NCBI GenBank assembly: GCA_965231815.1
Contig: OZ246890.1
Span: 3,534,001-3,598,000, forward strand
Origin: JAPPFW01 sp965231815
Lineage (GTDB): Bacteria; Actinomycetota; Acidimicrobiia; Spongiisociales; Spongiisociaceae
Length of the DNA: 64,000 nt
Reading direction: 5' to 3'
Shown: in pieces, positions 16,851-25,317 of the stretch
Position numbering within the stretch: the first letter of the stretch is position 1
Layout: each line of letters begins with the position of its first letter
Position numbers and translations under genes: made by a program
The notes under the pieces: model-generated
Database searches by the model: none
What the model was told of the DNA's origin: nothing
The model's input: only the letters and a program-made list of their open reading frames with translations

Positions 16851-17710
16851 GCAGTGGAGCGATCAGACCCCGTGGCGCCACCAGAGTCGCCCTCACCGGC
16901 GGTGCCTGGCTGGTGTACACGTTCTTCTACGCGCCGATAGTCCTGTTGGTGGTGTTTTCGTTCAGCGACGACCGCAATGTGGGCCGCTGGGGCGGTTTCA
17001 CCCTTTCCTGGTACGAGGATTTCATCCAACACGCCCAACTCCAGAACTCCCTCTGGGTTTCGATCCGGGTCGCGATCCTGTCCACCATCATCTCGGTGGT
17101 ACTCGGTACGCTGTCGGCGCTAGCCCTGGAACGTTTTCGTTTCCGGGGGAAACGAGTGTTCGATGCCCTTCTCTACCTACCCATCATCATCCCGGACGTC
17201 ACCATGGCGGTAATGATGCTGCTGTTTTTCTCCGAAGCGATACGAGTGGGGGAAGCGCTGCTGGGGTTTGAACTGTCCAAGGGCTTCACAACGATCACGA
17301 TCAGCCACATCGCCTTCAACATCAGCTTCGTTTCGGTGGTGGTCCGGGCCCGCCTATCCGGTATGGACGAGAATCTGGAGGAAGCGGCTCTGGACCTGTA
17401 TGCGACTAGGTGGAAGAGCTTCCGGTACGTCACCTTCCCCCAGATCGCCCCCGGTATCGCCGGCGGCGCCCTTCTCGCCCTCACCCTCTCGCTGGATGAC
17501 GTGGTGGTGACCCAGTTCGCCTCGGGACCGGGATCGACCACCCTCCCGGTATTTGTTTTCGGAATGATTCGTAGAGGAGTTACGCCCCTCATAAACGCAG
17601 TATCCGTGATCATGCTGGTCGCGTCGGTATTCCTTGTTTTCCTGTCTCTGATAGTCCAACGAGTCCGTTCCGGAGAATCAGCCCGGCGCGCCACGACCGA
17701 TATCGAGTAG
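16847..17710 (+). CDS. potC: Polyamine-type ABC transporter permease, PotC-like
   Basis: The 287-residue second permease has six hydrophobic segments, with an FFYAPIVLLVVFSFSDDR first helix. The EAA loop reads EEAALDLYATRWKSFRYVTFPQIAPG, and the DDVVVTQFASGPGSTTLPVF segment is typical of PotC proteins. The start GTG 16847 overlaps the potB stop. It forms the heterodimeric channel with the upstream gene product. A 165-bp gap containing a possible promoter separates it from the binding-protein gene. Confidence 0.88.
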   Translation: MSSGAIRPRGATRVALTGGAWLVYTFFYAPIVLLVVFSFSDDRNVGRWGGFTLSWYEDFIQHAQLQNSLWVSIRVAILSTIISVVLGTLSALALERFRFRGKRVFDALLYLPIIIPDVTMAVMMLLFFSEAIRVGEALLGFELSKGFTTITISHIAFNISFVSVVVRARLSGMDENLEEAALDLYATRWKSFRYVTFPQIAPGIAGGALLALTLSLDDVVVTQFASGPGSTTLPVFVFGMIRRGVTPLINAVSVIMLVASVFLVFLSLIVQRVRSGESARRATTDIE

Positions 17711-17788
17711 GAATCGGCGGGATCCGAAGCTATCACCCGCCAACCTGACTCCGTCCGCTCCTATCCAAACAAGCGGAAACTTCCTGCG

Positions 17789-17815
17789 TTGGTTACACTG
17801 CCAAACCTCTAGAAT
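17789..17815 (+). promoter_or_regulatory. Possible sigma-70-type promoter for the binding-protein gene
   Basis: TTGGTT (17789-17794) and TAGAAT (17810-17815) are 15 bp apart, about 60 bp upstream of the potD start, in the only sizeable gap of the pot cluster. A separate promoter for the binding protein, which is needed in excess, would make sense. The spacing is short and the call is tentative. Confidence 0.3.
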
Positions 17816-17875
17816 CCACTCTGGAAGGCCACCGATGTGGTCAAACCCGGCAGTTCTTCGGGAGGGAGTTAACCC

Positions 17876-18985
17876 ATGCGGGTGATCAGTAGGAGAAAGT
17901 GGCTAGTCGCAGTCCTGAGCATGGCGCTGCTCACCATCGCCTGTGCGGACGAGGACGGTGACGGGCCATCGGCGGCCGACTGCGAAGTAGGCCAGACCGA
18001 CGGTGATCTGAATATCTTCAACTGGGCCGAATACATCGATCCCGAAATGTTGGACGCGTTCGCCGCGGAGTTCGGAGTCGAGGTGACGATCGACGCCTAT
18101 GACTCCAACGAAGCCATGCAACCTATCATCTCTGCCGGGAACTCCGGCTACGACTTGATCGTACCGTCCGACTACATGGTGGCCATCCTTATTGCCGGAG
18201 AGGACATCCAGCCTCTCGACAAGGACGCCATCCCGAACGCCGCCAATGTCTCGCCGGACTTCGAAAACCTGATCTACGACCCGGATGGCGCCTACTCCAT
18301 TCCCTACCAATGGGGAACTACCGGAATCGCGGTCGATACCGCGGTGGTGGGGACCGACTTTCCGAGGTCCTGGTCGATCATCTTCGATGCGGGTATCGCC
18401 GACGCCTACGCCGGTCGTATCTCGCTGCTGAACGACCCGCGGGAAACCTTGGGGGCGGCCCTGAAGTATCTCGGCTACTCCCTCAACACCACAGACCAGG
18501 GAGAGTTGGACGAAGCGAAGGATCTGGTAGCCGAGGCCCGTGGACGGGTAGCGGCATTCGACACCGATCAGGCTGACGAGTTGCTCACCACCGGAGAGAC
18601 AGCGATAGCCCACGGCTACTCCGGCGACATGTTCACCCAGTTCCTGGAAACCGAGGATCCGTCTCGGTATGTCTATTTCGTGCCGGTGGAGGGCGGGACC
18701 CGTTGGATCGATAATATGGCGATCCCACATGACGCCCCCAACCCATGTTCCGCGCATGCCTTCATCAACTGGATCCTCGATGGGGAGAACGGCGCGGCGC
18801 TCTCCAACTGGAACTACTACTCGACCCCCAACAGCGCAGCGCTTGACGGGCTGGACGAGGATTTGCTGGACTTCGTCAACGACCCGAGCGTGATTCCGGG
18901 CGGAGTGGAGTCATTGGAGTCGATCCAGGATACGGGTGATTTCGAGATCAGCTTCACCGACGCCTTTATCGAGGCGGTGGGATAG
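17876..18985 (+). CDS. potD: Polyamine-type ABC transporter substrate-binding lipoprotein
   Basis: The 369-residue precursor has a basic N-terminus and a hydrophobic stretch ending in LTIAC, so Cys23 is the probable lipidated residue and the protein is anchored outside the membrane. The mature part matches PotD/PotF-type periplasmic binding proteins: DLNIFNWAEYIDPEMLDAF.AEFGVEVTIDAYDSNE, YDLIVPSDYMV, and a C-terminal RWIDNMAIPHDAPNP segment. The start ATG 17876 has a strong GGGAGG site. A long hairpin follows the gene. It supplies amine substrate to the PotABC importer; specificity for spermidine, putrescine or a glutamylated amine cannot be read directly. Confidence 0.88.
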   Translation: MRVISRRKWLVAVLSMALLTIACADEDGDGPSAADCEVGQTDGDLNIFNWAEYIDPEMLDAFAAEFGVEVTIDAYDSNEAMQPIISAGNSGYDLIVPSDYMVAILIAGEDIQPLDKDAIPNAANVSPDFENLIYDPDGAYSIPYQWGTTGIAVDTAVVGTDFPRSWSIIFDAGIADAYAGRISLLNDPRETLGAALKYLGYSLNTTDQGELDEAKDLVAEARGRVAAFDTDQADELLTTGETAIAHGYSGDMFTQFLETEDPSRYVYFVPVEGGTRWIDNMAIPHDAPNPCSAHAFINWILDGENGAALSNWNYYSTPNSAALDGLDEDLLDFVNDPSVIPGGVESLESIQDTGDFEISFTDAFIEAVG

Positions 18986-19024
18986 CCGTCGCTATCGCCT
19001 GACGGTACACGCAACGACCGAAAC

Positions 19025-19071
19025 GGCTCGTCTGCCCTAGGGAACCACAGCCTTCCCAGGGCAGACGAGCC
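19025..19071 (+). terminator. Long hairpin after potD
   Basis: An 18-bp stem (GGCTCGTCTGCCCT plus GGGA, one bulged A, loop of ~10 nt) lies 40 bp after the potD stop. No clear T-run follows, so it could be a bidirectional or Rho-assisted terminator or an mRNA-stabilising 3' hairpin. Confidence 0.6.
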
Positions 19072-19176
19072 ATCCGAATAATGGACACATCCTGATCCAC
19101 ACGGCCCTACTATGGCGCCCATTCCAACACCGTACTGACAAGCTCCTGATGGCCAATCACGATGTGCAGATGTATC

Positions 19177-20310
19177 ATGATTCTCGTGCTGGAACGTATC
19201 TACATCAAAAACTACAAGTGCCTCGCGGACTTCAACCTTCAACTGCAAGAGACCACACTTCTTCTTGGGGATAACGGTTCCGGAAAGACAGCCGTCCTCG
19301 ATGTGGTTTATGGACTCCGCCAACTCTTGGCAGGAGAAGTCAAGATCACGGACCCCGTAGCGTTCCCTTCTTCCACGCTCACCCGTTGGCAAACCTGTCA
19401 CGAACAGCAGTTCGAACTCCAGGTGAGGCTGGAGAGCGAGAGCTTCCTCTACAGGCTCCAAGTAGAACACGATCCCGGCATCGGTGCTTCCCGTGTAACC
19501 CGTGAGAAGCTGGTCGGTGAAGACAAGACGGTGTTGTTCGATTGCAATATGGGCGAGGTACAGCTTTATCGTGACGATGGTTCGGAGGGGCCAACCTATA
19601 GAACAGACTGGGGCGAGTCCGCCCTGGCACGTGTAGTTGAGCAGCCGGCCAACACGCGGCTCACCTCCTTCCTGAACGCTGTTCGCGGCGCAGTGGTCTG
19701 TACTGTCCGGCCGCATACCATCCGCTCGGTAGCAGCCCGAGGGGGCCACCGGCTCGGCCGTTACGCCGATAACTTTGTGGCTTGGTACCGCAATGCCGTC
19801 CTCGATAGTCCCGGGTCGGCTCGCTCTCATGAAGAAGCTCTACAGGTCGTAATAGACGGTTTCGAAAGTTTTCGCCTTGAGCGGATTGGCGCCGACACAC
19901 GGGAGCTAAAGCTCCACTTCTCTAGCGTAAACGGCGACGGCAGCGCCGACAGGTACTGGCTCCGGCTTGACGAGATTTCCGACGGGCAGCGCGCACTGGT
20001 GGTTCTCTACGGGTTGCTGCATCTGCACGGCGGGGACGGCGTATTGATGCTGCTGGACGAACCGGATAACTACGTGGCTCTTCCTGAAATCCAACCCTGG
20101 CTGATGGAGTTGCTCGAGTTATGTGAGGAGACACCCTCGCAAGCCGTTATATGTTCGCACCATCCGGAGATGATCGACTTCCTCGGGCCGGATTATGGAT
20201 TGATTCTGCGCCGTAACGCCTCCGGTAGCGCCACCGCGCAACCGATCAGCCAACCAGCCTTGACGGGCTCCCTCAAGCTGTCCGAGTTGGCGGCGCGGGG
20301 AGACGCGTGA
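19177..20310 (+). CDS. AAA/ABC-type ATPase of an ATPase-TOPRIM-like pair
   Basis: The 377-residue SMC/RecF/OLD-like ATPase has an ERIYIKNYKCLADF N-terminus, Walker A GDNGSGKT (31-38), a signature-like ISDGQRA (~267-273), Walker B MLLDEPDNYV (Asp294/Glu295) and a switch His in ICSHHPEM. ATG 19177 is preferred because the conserved fold begins there, although ATG 19162 is in frame. Its stop overlaps the GTG start of the next gene, so the two are coupled. ATPases of this type paired with a TOPRIM-like protein occur in anti-phage modules such as PARIS, AbiL and OLD-type systems. Membership of a named system is not established. Confidence 0.82.
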   Translation: MILVLERIYIKNYKCLADFNLQLQETTLLLGDNGSGKTAVLDVVYGLRQLLAGEVKITDPVAFPSSTLTRWQTCHEQQFELQVRLESESFLYRLQVEHDPGIGASRVTREKLVGEDKTVLFDCNMGEVQLYRDDGSEGPTYRTDWGESALARVVEQPANTRLTSFLNAVRGAVVCTVRPHTIRSVAARGGHRLGRYADNFVAWYRNAVLDSPGSARSHEEALQVVIDGFESFRLERIGADTRELKLHFSSVNGDGSADRYWLRLDEISDGQRALVVLYGLLHLHGGDGVLMLLDEPDNYVALPEIQPWLMELLELCEETPSQAVICSHHPEMIDFLGPDYGLILRRNASGSATAQPISQPALTGSLKLSELAARGDA

Positions 20311-21145
20311 GCAGGAAAATCAGAGTGGTTCTACTCTGCGAAGACAAGCAACACCGTGCCTTTGTTACCCGTTTGATCCATCGGCTCGGCTGGAAGCCGC
20401 GTGATCTCCGAATCGAACAATCGCCTACGGGTCGAGGGTCGGCGGAGCATTACGTACGGGACCGGTTCCCTCGTGAGCTTCAGTGGTTACGCTCCAAAGG
20501 CGGCGAGCGGGTTTACCTGATAGTCATGGTCGATGGAGACGCGGCCGGCGTCTCCAAAAGAAAGGCCTCGCTCAGCGCCGCCTGCCACCAACTAGCCCTG
20601 AATATTCAGGTTTCCCACACACCGAGGCACGTCATGCCAGTTCCGCCCGAGTATTGGGAGAAACCCACCGTTCACCCGACAGGTGAATCTCTACGCCGGA
20701 CCGGGATAGGAAACGCCGATAGCTGTATTTCCTGGTCAGGGCGCGAAGATGGTCTACTCCACTCCTCCTCCAAACCCCCATCCATGAATAATCGGGGCTA
20801 GGAGTAACACCGCCTGGCGACGCCGACAACGTAGTCATATGTGTACCGTCCTGGAACATCGAGACATGGCTGGCTTATCTCGAGGGTAAAACGGTTGACG
20901 AAACCAATGCCCAATACCCCAAAATGGACAGACCCCGCAATTGCCAACCGATGGTCGACCAACTCGTTGAAATGTGCCGCAACCGAGCCCTTCGTAAGCC
21001 GGCCCCTGCATCTCTGGAAGACGCTTGCACGAGCTACCGCCGCGTGTTCCCCAGCAGAGGTTCTGGATCCACCCACCTCGCCGGAGAAAGGCATCTCAGA
21101 ATAAAACTGGTCATATGGCGCGTCCCGGAGACCCGCAGCAACTGA
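20307..21145 (+). pseudogene. TOPRIM-like partner gene interrupted by a family B element
   Basis: The N-terminal part (20307-20591) has a TOPRIM-like arrangement: Glu12 in LLCEDKQH and a DxD pair Asp76/Asp78 in VMVDGDAAG. At 20592-20801 a family B copy is inserted. Removing 206 bp and leaving one CTAG joins ..SAACHQL to GVTPPGDADNVVICVPSWN in perfect frame and gives a ~210-residue protein ending at TGA 21143-21145. As it stands, translation runs through the element and stops at the TAG of its right CTAG, giving a 164-residue chimera without the conserved NIETWLAYLEG half. The last 35 bp overlap queG on the other strand. It is probably inactive unless the element can excise. Confidence 0.85.
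20592..20801 (-). repeat. Family B inverted-repeat element, copy B1 (disrupts TOPRIM-like gene)
   Basis: Perfect CTAG flanks (20592-20595, 20798-20801) surround a 202-bp core in the reverse orientation relative to B2-B5. Ends are CCCTGAATATTCAGG and the inverted CCCCGATTATTCATGG. The interior contains the family-wide GGAAACGCCGATAG and CCTGGTCAGG strings. No gene lies inside. The clean target duplication and conserved ends suggest a fairly recent insertion. Confidence 0.9.
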
Positions 21146-22382
21146 CCACTAACAGGTGTCCTTCGTAGCCTGATGACACACGCGGTGAGTGGATAGTTGA
21201 CTTCCCGCGACGGCTCGCCACAGGTACTCGCCGTTCAAGCTCGGCCTGCACCAGCGGATCGTCGGCCTTCTCGAGTGGTTGCAGCGACATGCCGAGGCGG
21301 CGGGCACACCACACGGCGTGTGCCCGTACCAACTCGTCGGGATCGGCCAGGGCATTGTTCACCGCTGAACGAACGCGTGGGCTCGAAGGATCGCCCACAT
21401 TTCCGAGAGCTACCAGAGCGTTACGCCGCAGATAGCGAGGTTGTCGACGGGGTATGTACCAGCGACCGAACCTCTCCATCAATTCATCGTCCGATGCATC
21501 GAGTATCTCCAGCAGCGAAACCCAAGCCTGGTTGTGATTCCCCTCGTGCGTGGACCACCGGTGACCTCGACTATCTCGGACAGCATTGCGGGTGGAACGC
21601 CGGAACCTAACCCGGTTAGGAGGACAAACGTCGGCACAGTCGTCACACCCGTAGATGCGGTCCCCCAGGGCAACCCGGAACTCGGGAGGAAACACCCCGG
21701 CTTGCTGGACGAGCCAAGCCAGACAACGTCGGGCATCGACGGTGCCGGGAGCGATAATGGCGCCGGTCGGGCACCCGTCGAGGCACTGCCTGCATGGCCC
21801 GCATCCGTCAGGGACCGGTTCGGGATCCGAGTCGCAAAGCTCGGCGTCGGTCACCACCGCTCCCAGGACAACCAGGCTACCCAAGCCTTGTATCAGTATG
21901 TTGGAGCTCTTCCCCCACCAGCCGATTCCGGCGCGGTAGGCGGCGGCGCGGTCCACAAGATGGTTCTCGTCGGCTACCACTACCGCTCGATGCCCGTCGG
22001 AGCGCAGCGGTTCGGCTACCGATTCGAGCGCGGTTCTCAACGCCGCGTAGTGGTCGGATCGGGCGTACGCGGCGACCCGACCGTAGGGTATCCCGTCATC
22101 CGGTCGAGCGGGTTCGGCATGCCCGAAATCGAGAGCTCCCACTACCAGGCTTGCGGCGCCCGGGAGCACCCGAGCCGGGTCTGTGGAGCGCTGCGGATTC
22201 CGGTAGGTGAACTGCATTTCACCGTTCAACCCTTGACGCTTGCGCTCTTCAAGTATCTTCCTGGATTTCGAGAAGGGCTCGGCTCGGCAGACACCCACCG
22301 CGCGCAAACCGGCTTGTCGTCCTATGTCTGCCAAGAGGTCAGCGGTTACGGCCATGTCTCCCTTAGCCCTGACTGCCGACAT
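21111..22382 (-). CDS. queG: Epoxyqueuosine reductase
   Basis: The 423-residue protein has the QueG layout. An N-terminal cobalamin-binding reductase region contains YARSDHYAALR and the AYRAGIGWWGKSSNIL segment. It is followed by two 4Fe-4S cluster motifs (CGPCRQCLDGCPTGAI with a distant Cys, then CDDCADVCP), then a C-terminal HEAT-like region (RRNALVALGNVG, DPDELVRAHAVW). QueG performs the last step of queuosine synthesis in tRNA wobble position 34. ATG 22382 is the outer start and ATG 22355 (tenth codon) is possible. The last ~35 codons look like a nonconserved extension. It is convergent with the TOPRIM-like gene. Confidence 0.9.
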   Translation of the reverse strand: MSAVRAKGDMAVTADLLADIGRQAGLRAVGVCRAEPFSKSRKILEERKRQGLNGEMQFTYRNPQRSTDPARVLPGAASLVVGALDFGHAEPARPDDGIPYGRVAAYARSDHYAALRTALESVAEPLRSDGHRAVVVADENHLVDRAAAYRAGIGWWGKSSNILIQGLGSLVVLGAVVTDAELCDSDPEPVPDGCGPCRQCLDGCPTGAIIAPGTVDARRCLAWLVQQAGVFPPEFRVALGDRIYGCDDCADVCPPNRVRFRRSTRNAVRDSRGHRWSTHEGNHNQAWVSLLEILDASDDELMERFGRWYIPRRQPRYLRRNALVALGNVGDPSSPRVRSAVNNALADPDELVRAHAVWCARRLGMSLQPLEKADDPLVQAELERRVPVASRRGKSTIHSPRVSSGYEGHLLVVSCCGSPGRAI

Positions 22383-22460
22383 TGCTCAAGGGATGCTCTC
22401 TCCGGATCCGGCGTGTCAGACACCCCCGAGGTGTCCTACAACCTGTCGCCGTCCGTAAGC

Positions 22461-23135
22461 TTACCCAACTTTAAGAAACCTCATTCCAAGGGTGATGCTC
22501 CAGAGTACCCAGGGGAAGTAGCAAAGCCTGGCCAGCGTAACCATGCTCTCGCTGGGACCGGTCTGCCCGATGATGAGCGCCACCACGGCGACGACGGACA
22601 CTACGAAAATCACTAGGGCGGCGATCTTGTTAAAACCCACCGGATCCCTAAACGACAGACCGAGGCTCAACGCCATTATCCCCAACGACACTGCAAGGCT
22701 CGAAATGAAAGTAATACCCGCGCTCGCCTGCTCGACCGGTACCGCCGCCTGGACCGCGACAGCGCTTTCGATCGGGACCTCGGCAAGGATGTGAATCAGT
22801 CCGTAGGACATGATCCATCCGAACCCACCCACGGTCGCGCTGAGAATACCGAATCTGGATAGGGCGGAGGCGGAGTCATCCTCCACAAGAACGATCAGCC
22901 GGTTGAGACCGGTCAACCCGTAAATCATTATGAGCAGGCCGATCGGAACCATCAGGCCCGCGCCATGGGCTAAGGCGGCGTTGGAAGCCAGGGCCCGGAT
23001 CCTCCCGATGGAGTCGGTCGAAACAGCGCTGTCAATCAACATACCGCCCGGTTGGAGTAGGAAGAATAACAGGGCCAGAATCGGCCCTATGATCAGCGAC
23101 CATGCCTCGAACCTGTTGACGGAACCAACCTTCAT
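22461..23135 (-). CDS. Predicted polytopic membrane protein of unknown function
   Basis: The 224-residue protein has about six hydrophobic segments: WSLIIGPILALLFFLLQPGG, AALAHGAGLMVPIGLLIMIYG, the FGILSATVGGFGWIMSYGLIHIL stretch, ITFISSLAVSLGIMALSLGLSF, IAALVIFVVSVVAVVALIIG and the last near the C-terminus. It has no catalytic motif that I recognise. Single-gene context, between queG and an amine-oxidase-like gene, gives no clear hint. Confidence 0.7.
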   Translation of the reverse strand: MKVGSVNRFEAWSLIIGPILALLFFLLQPGGMLIDSAVSTDSIGRIRALASNAALAHGAGLMVPIGLLIMIYGLTGLNRLIVLVEDDSASALSRFGILSATVGGFGWIMSYGLIHILAEVPIESAVAVQAAVPVEQASAGITFISSLAVSLGIMALSLGLSFRDPVGFNKIAALVIFVVSVVAVVALIIGQTGPSESMVTLARLCYFPWVLWSITLGMRFLKVG

Positions 23136-23298
23136 GCCTTACCCCACATCGGTTTTGCTCTTCCCGAAAGGATAGCCGCCGAGCCGGCGGCCCGGCTTGT
23201 CTATTACCGAGGTAGTTGGACATCGCTTCTCCGCGCGTTTTCCCGACCCGGCCGGAGTGAGGTTGGGCGCCTAAACGGCAGCCTTGTCGGGCGGCGAC

Positions 23299-24675
23299 TC
23301 AGTGTCGGAGCAGCCGGTAGGCGATCTCTCCCATCCGGGATCGCCTACCACTCCTGAACTCCTTGCGGTCCGCCCAGCCCATCACGGCCCTGGTACCTCT
23401 GATCCCCAGCCAGCGCAAGGGCTCCGGCTCCCAGCGGCGCGACTCGATCCCTACCCATGCAAGATGGGCCAACTCGGAATCGGTACCGGTTACCAGATCG
23501 GCAAGAGTGCGACCGGCTAGATTGGAGGGAGCTACCCCCTCCCCTACGTAGCCTCCCGCAGATCCGAACCCACGTTTCAGATCGAAGCGGACGGACGGAA
23601 TCCAGTTGCGGGGCGCACCTAGCACCCCGCCCCAGCAATGGGTTATCTTGACCTCGGCCAGCACCGGAAAGATGTCCACCAACACTCGCCGGATCATTTC
23701 ATGGGCTCGCCGGTTCCGTTCAGTAGCGGGGTTGATCCGGGACCCGTACAGGTACGGTACTGCCCGTCCTCCGAATGCGATCCGATCGTCCTTAGTCCGC
23801 TGTCCATATATAACCGCGTAGCGGTCATCGGCGAAGGTGGGCCTGGTTTCGAGGCCGATTTCGGTCCACATCGCCTCATCCAGTGGTTCGGTGGCAACCA
23901 TCAGCGAGTACAGCGGCGCGACTTCCCGACGCCTGCCCGGTAGATCACGGGTGTACGCCTCGGTGGCTCTGATCACCACCGGAGCCGAGACAGTTCCTCG
24001 AGGGGTGGTGACTCCACCCTCCCGGATGGATGTCACGGCGGTCTGCTCGACTATCCGGACCCCTCGCCGCTCGACCGCGACGCCCAATCCCCGGACCAGC
24101 CGGGCCGGGTCGAGGGCCGCACAGGGCGCGTAGAAGATACCCCCGTGCAGGTTGGTAGGCCGGGCGTACCGACGTACCTCATCGGGAGTGAGCAGCCGTA
24201 TGACGTCCTCGCCGATTCCATGGGAACGGTTTTCCTCGACCTCAGCTACCTGACGCTCCGCCTGGGCTCGGTTACGGGCGAAGCGGATGACACCTCCCTT
24301 GGCGAAACCACAATCAATCGACTCCGCCTCAATCACCCTCCCTACCTCATCGACCGAACCATGCACGTAATCCATCAGTCGCAGCGCCGCCTCGTGGTTA
24401 CTATGCCGTGCATAGCCCGCCACACCCGTTGCTAACTCGCCGACACACCATCCTCCGTTGCGTCCGGAAGCCCCGAAACCACATATCTCACGTTCAACCA
24501 CCAGTATGGACCGTGACGGATCTCGTTCAGCTAAGTAATACGCCGTCCAAAGACCGGTAAAGCCACCCCCGACGATTACCACATCGGCATCACAATCACC
24601 GTCGAGTGGAGAACGGGATTCAAGGCTTCCCGGGAAGGTTGCCAACCAGAGGGACAGGTTCGTGTAGTCCACCAT
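23299..24675 (-). CDS. FAD-dependent amine oxidase-like protein (DAO family, PuuB-like)
   Basis: The ~458-residue flavoprotein has a dinucleotide-binding VVIVGGGFTGLWTAYYLAER near residue 31 and the GFGASGRNGGW motif typical of the D-amino-acid-oxidase/gamma-glutamylputrescine-oxidase group. A C-terminal GYVGEGVAPSNLAGRTLADL segment contacts FAD. Related enzymes oxidise amines or N-alkylated amino acids to aldehydes plus ammonia and H2O2. With the pot importer and GS-like genes in the window, a PuuB-like role is plausible but not proven. ATG 24675 is chosen, with a TATACT box 8 nt upstream; the frame extends to 24726. Confidence 0.82.
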   Translation of the reverse strand: MVDYTNLSLWLATFPGSLESRSPLDGDCDADVVIVGGGFTGLWTAYYLAERDPSRSILVVEREICGFGASGRNGGWCVGELATGVAGYARHSNHEAALRLMDYVHGSVDEVGRVIEAESIDCGFAKGGVIRFARNRAQAERQVAEVEENRSHGIGEDVIRLLTPDEVRRYARPTNLHGGIFYAPCAALDPARLVRGLGVAVERRGVRIVEQTAVTSIREGGVTTPRGTVSAPVVIRATEAYTRDLPGRRREVAPLYSLMVATEPLDEAMWTEIGLETRPTFADDRYAVIYGQRTKDDRIAFGGRAVPYLYGSRINPATERNRRAHEMIRRVLVDIFPVLAEVKITHCWGGVLGAPRNWIPSVRFDLKRGFGSAGGYVGEGVAPSNLAGRTLADLVTGTDSELAHLAWVGIESRRWEPEPLRWLGIRGTRAVMGWADRKEFRSGRRSRMGEIAYRLLRH

Positions 24676-24683
24676 CGACGTGA

Positions 24684-24693
24684 AGTATATGAT
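24684..24693. promoter_or_regulatory. Overlapping divergent -10 boxes for two probable leaderless genes
   Basis: On the minus strand TATACT (24684-24689) lies 8 nt before ATG 24675. On the plus strand TATGAT (24688-24693) lies 3-6 nt before GTG 24697/24700. Only 21 bp separate the two starts and no ribosome-binding site fits either, so both mRNAs probably start at or very near the start codon. The shared box would couple their transcription. Confidence 0.45.
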
Positions 24694-24696
24694 CGG

Positions 24697-25317
24697 GTGG
24701 TGAGCCAAGATCTGCGTTACCGCCACATCCGGCCGGAGTGGGTCTACAAGCTGGCCGGCCTGGAACTAAGGGCCTTCCCGAGTGTTGATCCGGCCGACCT
24801 ATACAACTCCGAGAAGTTGGCGGATCTGGCCGAAGCATTCCCGGAGGGTAACTTCGTGGTACTCGATGGTGACGAACCCGTAGCCATGGGTCTAGGGGTG
24901 CTGGTCGACTTCGATCTCGAACACCCGCAGCATCGGATGAAGGACCTGATTGCACAAGGCGGGAAAGCCGGACACAATCCTGCTGGAGAGTGGTACTACG
25001 GGACCTCCATCACGGTAGACCGGCGGTACCGGCGGCGCGGGATCGGCAGTCGCCTCTACGAACTACGGAAGGCAGTGTGCCGTGACCTGGGTCTGCGAGG
25101 CATCATCGCCGGTGGGGTGATTCCCGGTTATGCCGAACATAAGCACTCCATGACCGCGGCGCAATACGTTGAAAAGGTGGCCGCCGGCGAACTCTACGAC
25201 CGAACCCTCACCTTCCAGATCGAGAACGGGTTCGAAGTGCGAGGCGTACTGGAGAACTACATGCAAGACCATACCGTCGACAGCTGGGCCTCGTTGATAG
25301 TCTGGTTCAATCGGTAA
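24697..25317 (+). CDS. GNAT-family N-acetyltransferase
   Basis: The 206-residue protein has a GNAT core: a beta-strand TSITVDRRYR followed by the acetyl-CoA pyrophosphate loop RRRGIGSRLYELRK (motif A, ~114-127) and a C-terminal QIENGFEVRGVLENYM segment. The acceptor is unknown. It is divergent from the PuuB-like oxidase with almost no gap, which suggests a common control or pathway. The start is GTG 24697 or the next codon GTG 24700. Confidence 0.8.
   Translation: MVSQDLRYRHIRPEWVYKLAGLELRAFPSVDPADLYNSEKLADLAEAFPEGNFVVLDGDEPVAMGLGVLVDFDLEHPQHRMKDLIAQGGKAGHNPAGEWYYGTSITVDRRYRRRGIGSRLYELRKAVCRDLGLRGIIAGGVIPGYAEHKHSMTAAQYVEKVAAGELYDRTLTFQIENGFEVRGVLENYMQDHTVDSWASLIVWFNR

Noticed and set aside
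20307..20801. 164-residue frame taken as a complete gene
   Set aside because: The last ~70 residues are encoded by the inserted repeat, and the conserved second half lies beyond it in frame once the repeat is removed.
21441..22616. 391-residue open frame antisense to queG
   Set aside because: It lies over a well-supported gene and its product has no coherent motif.
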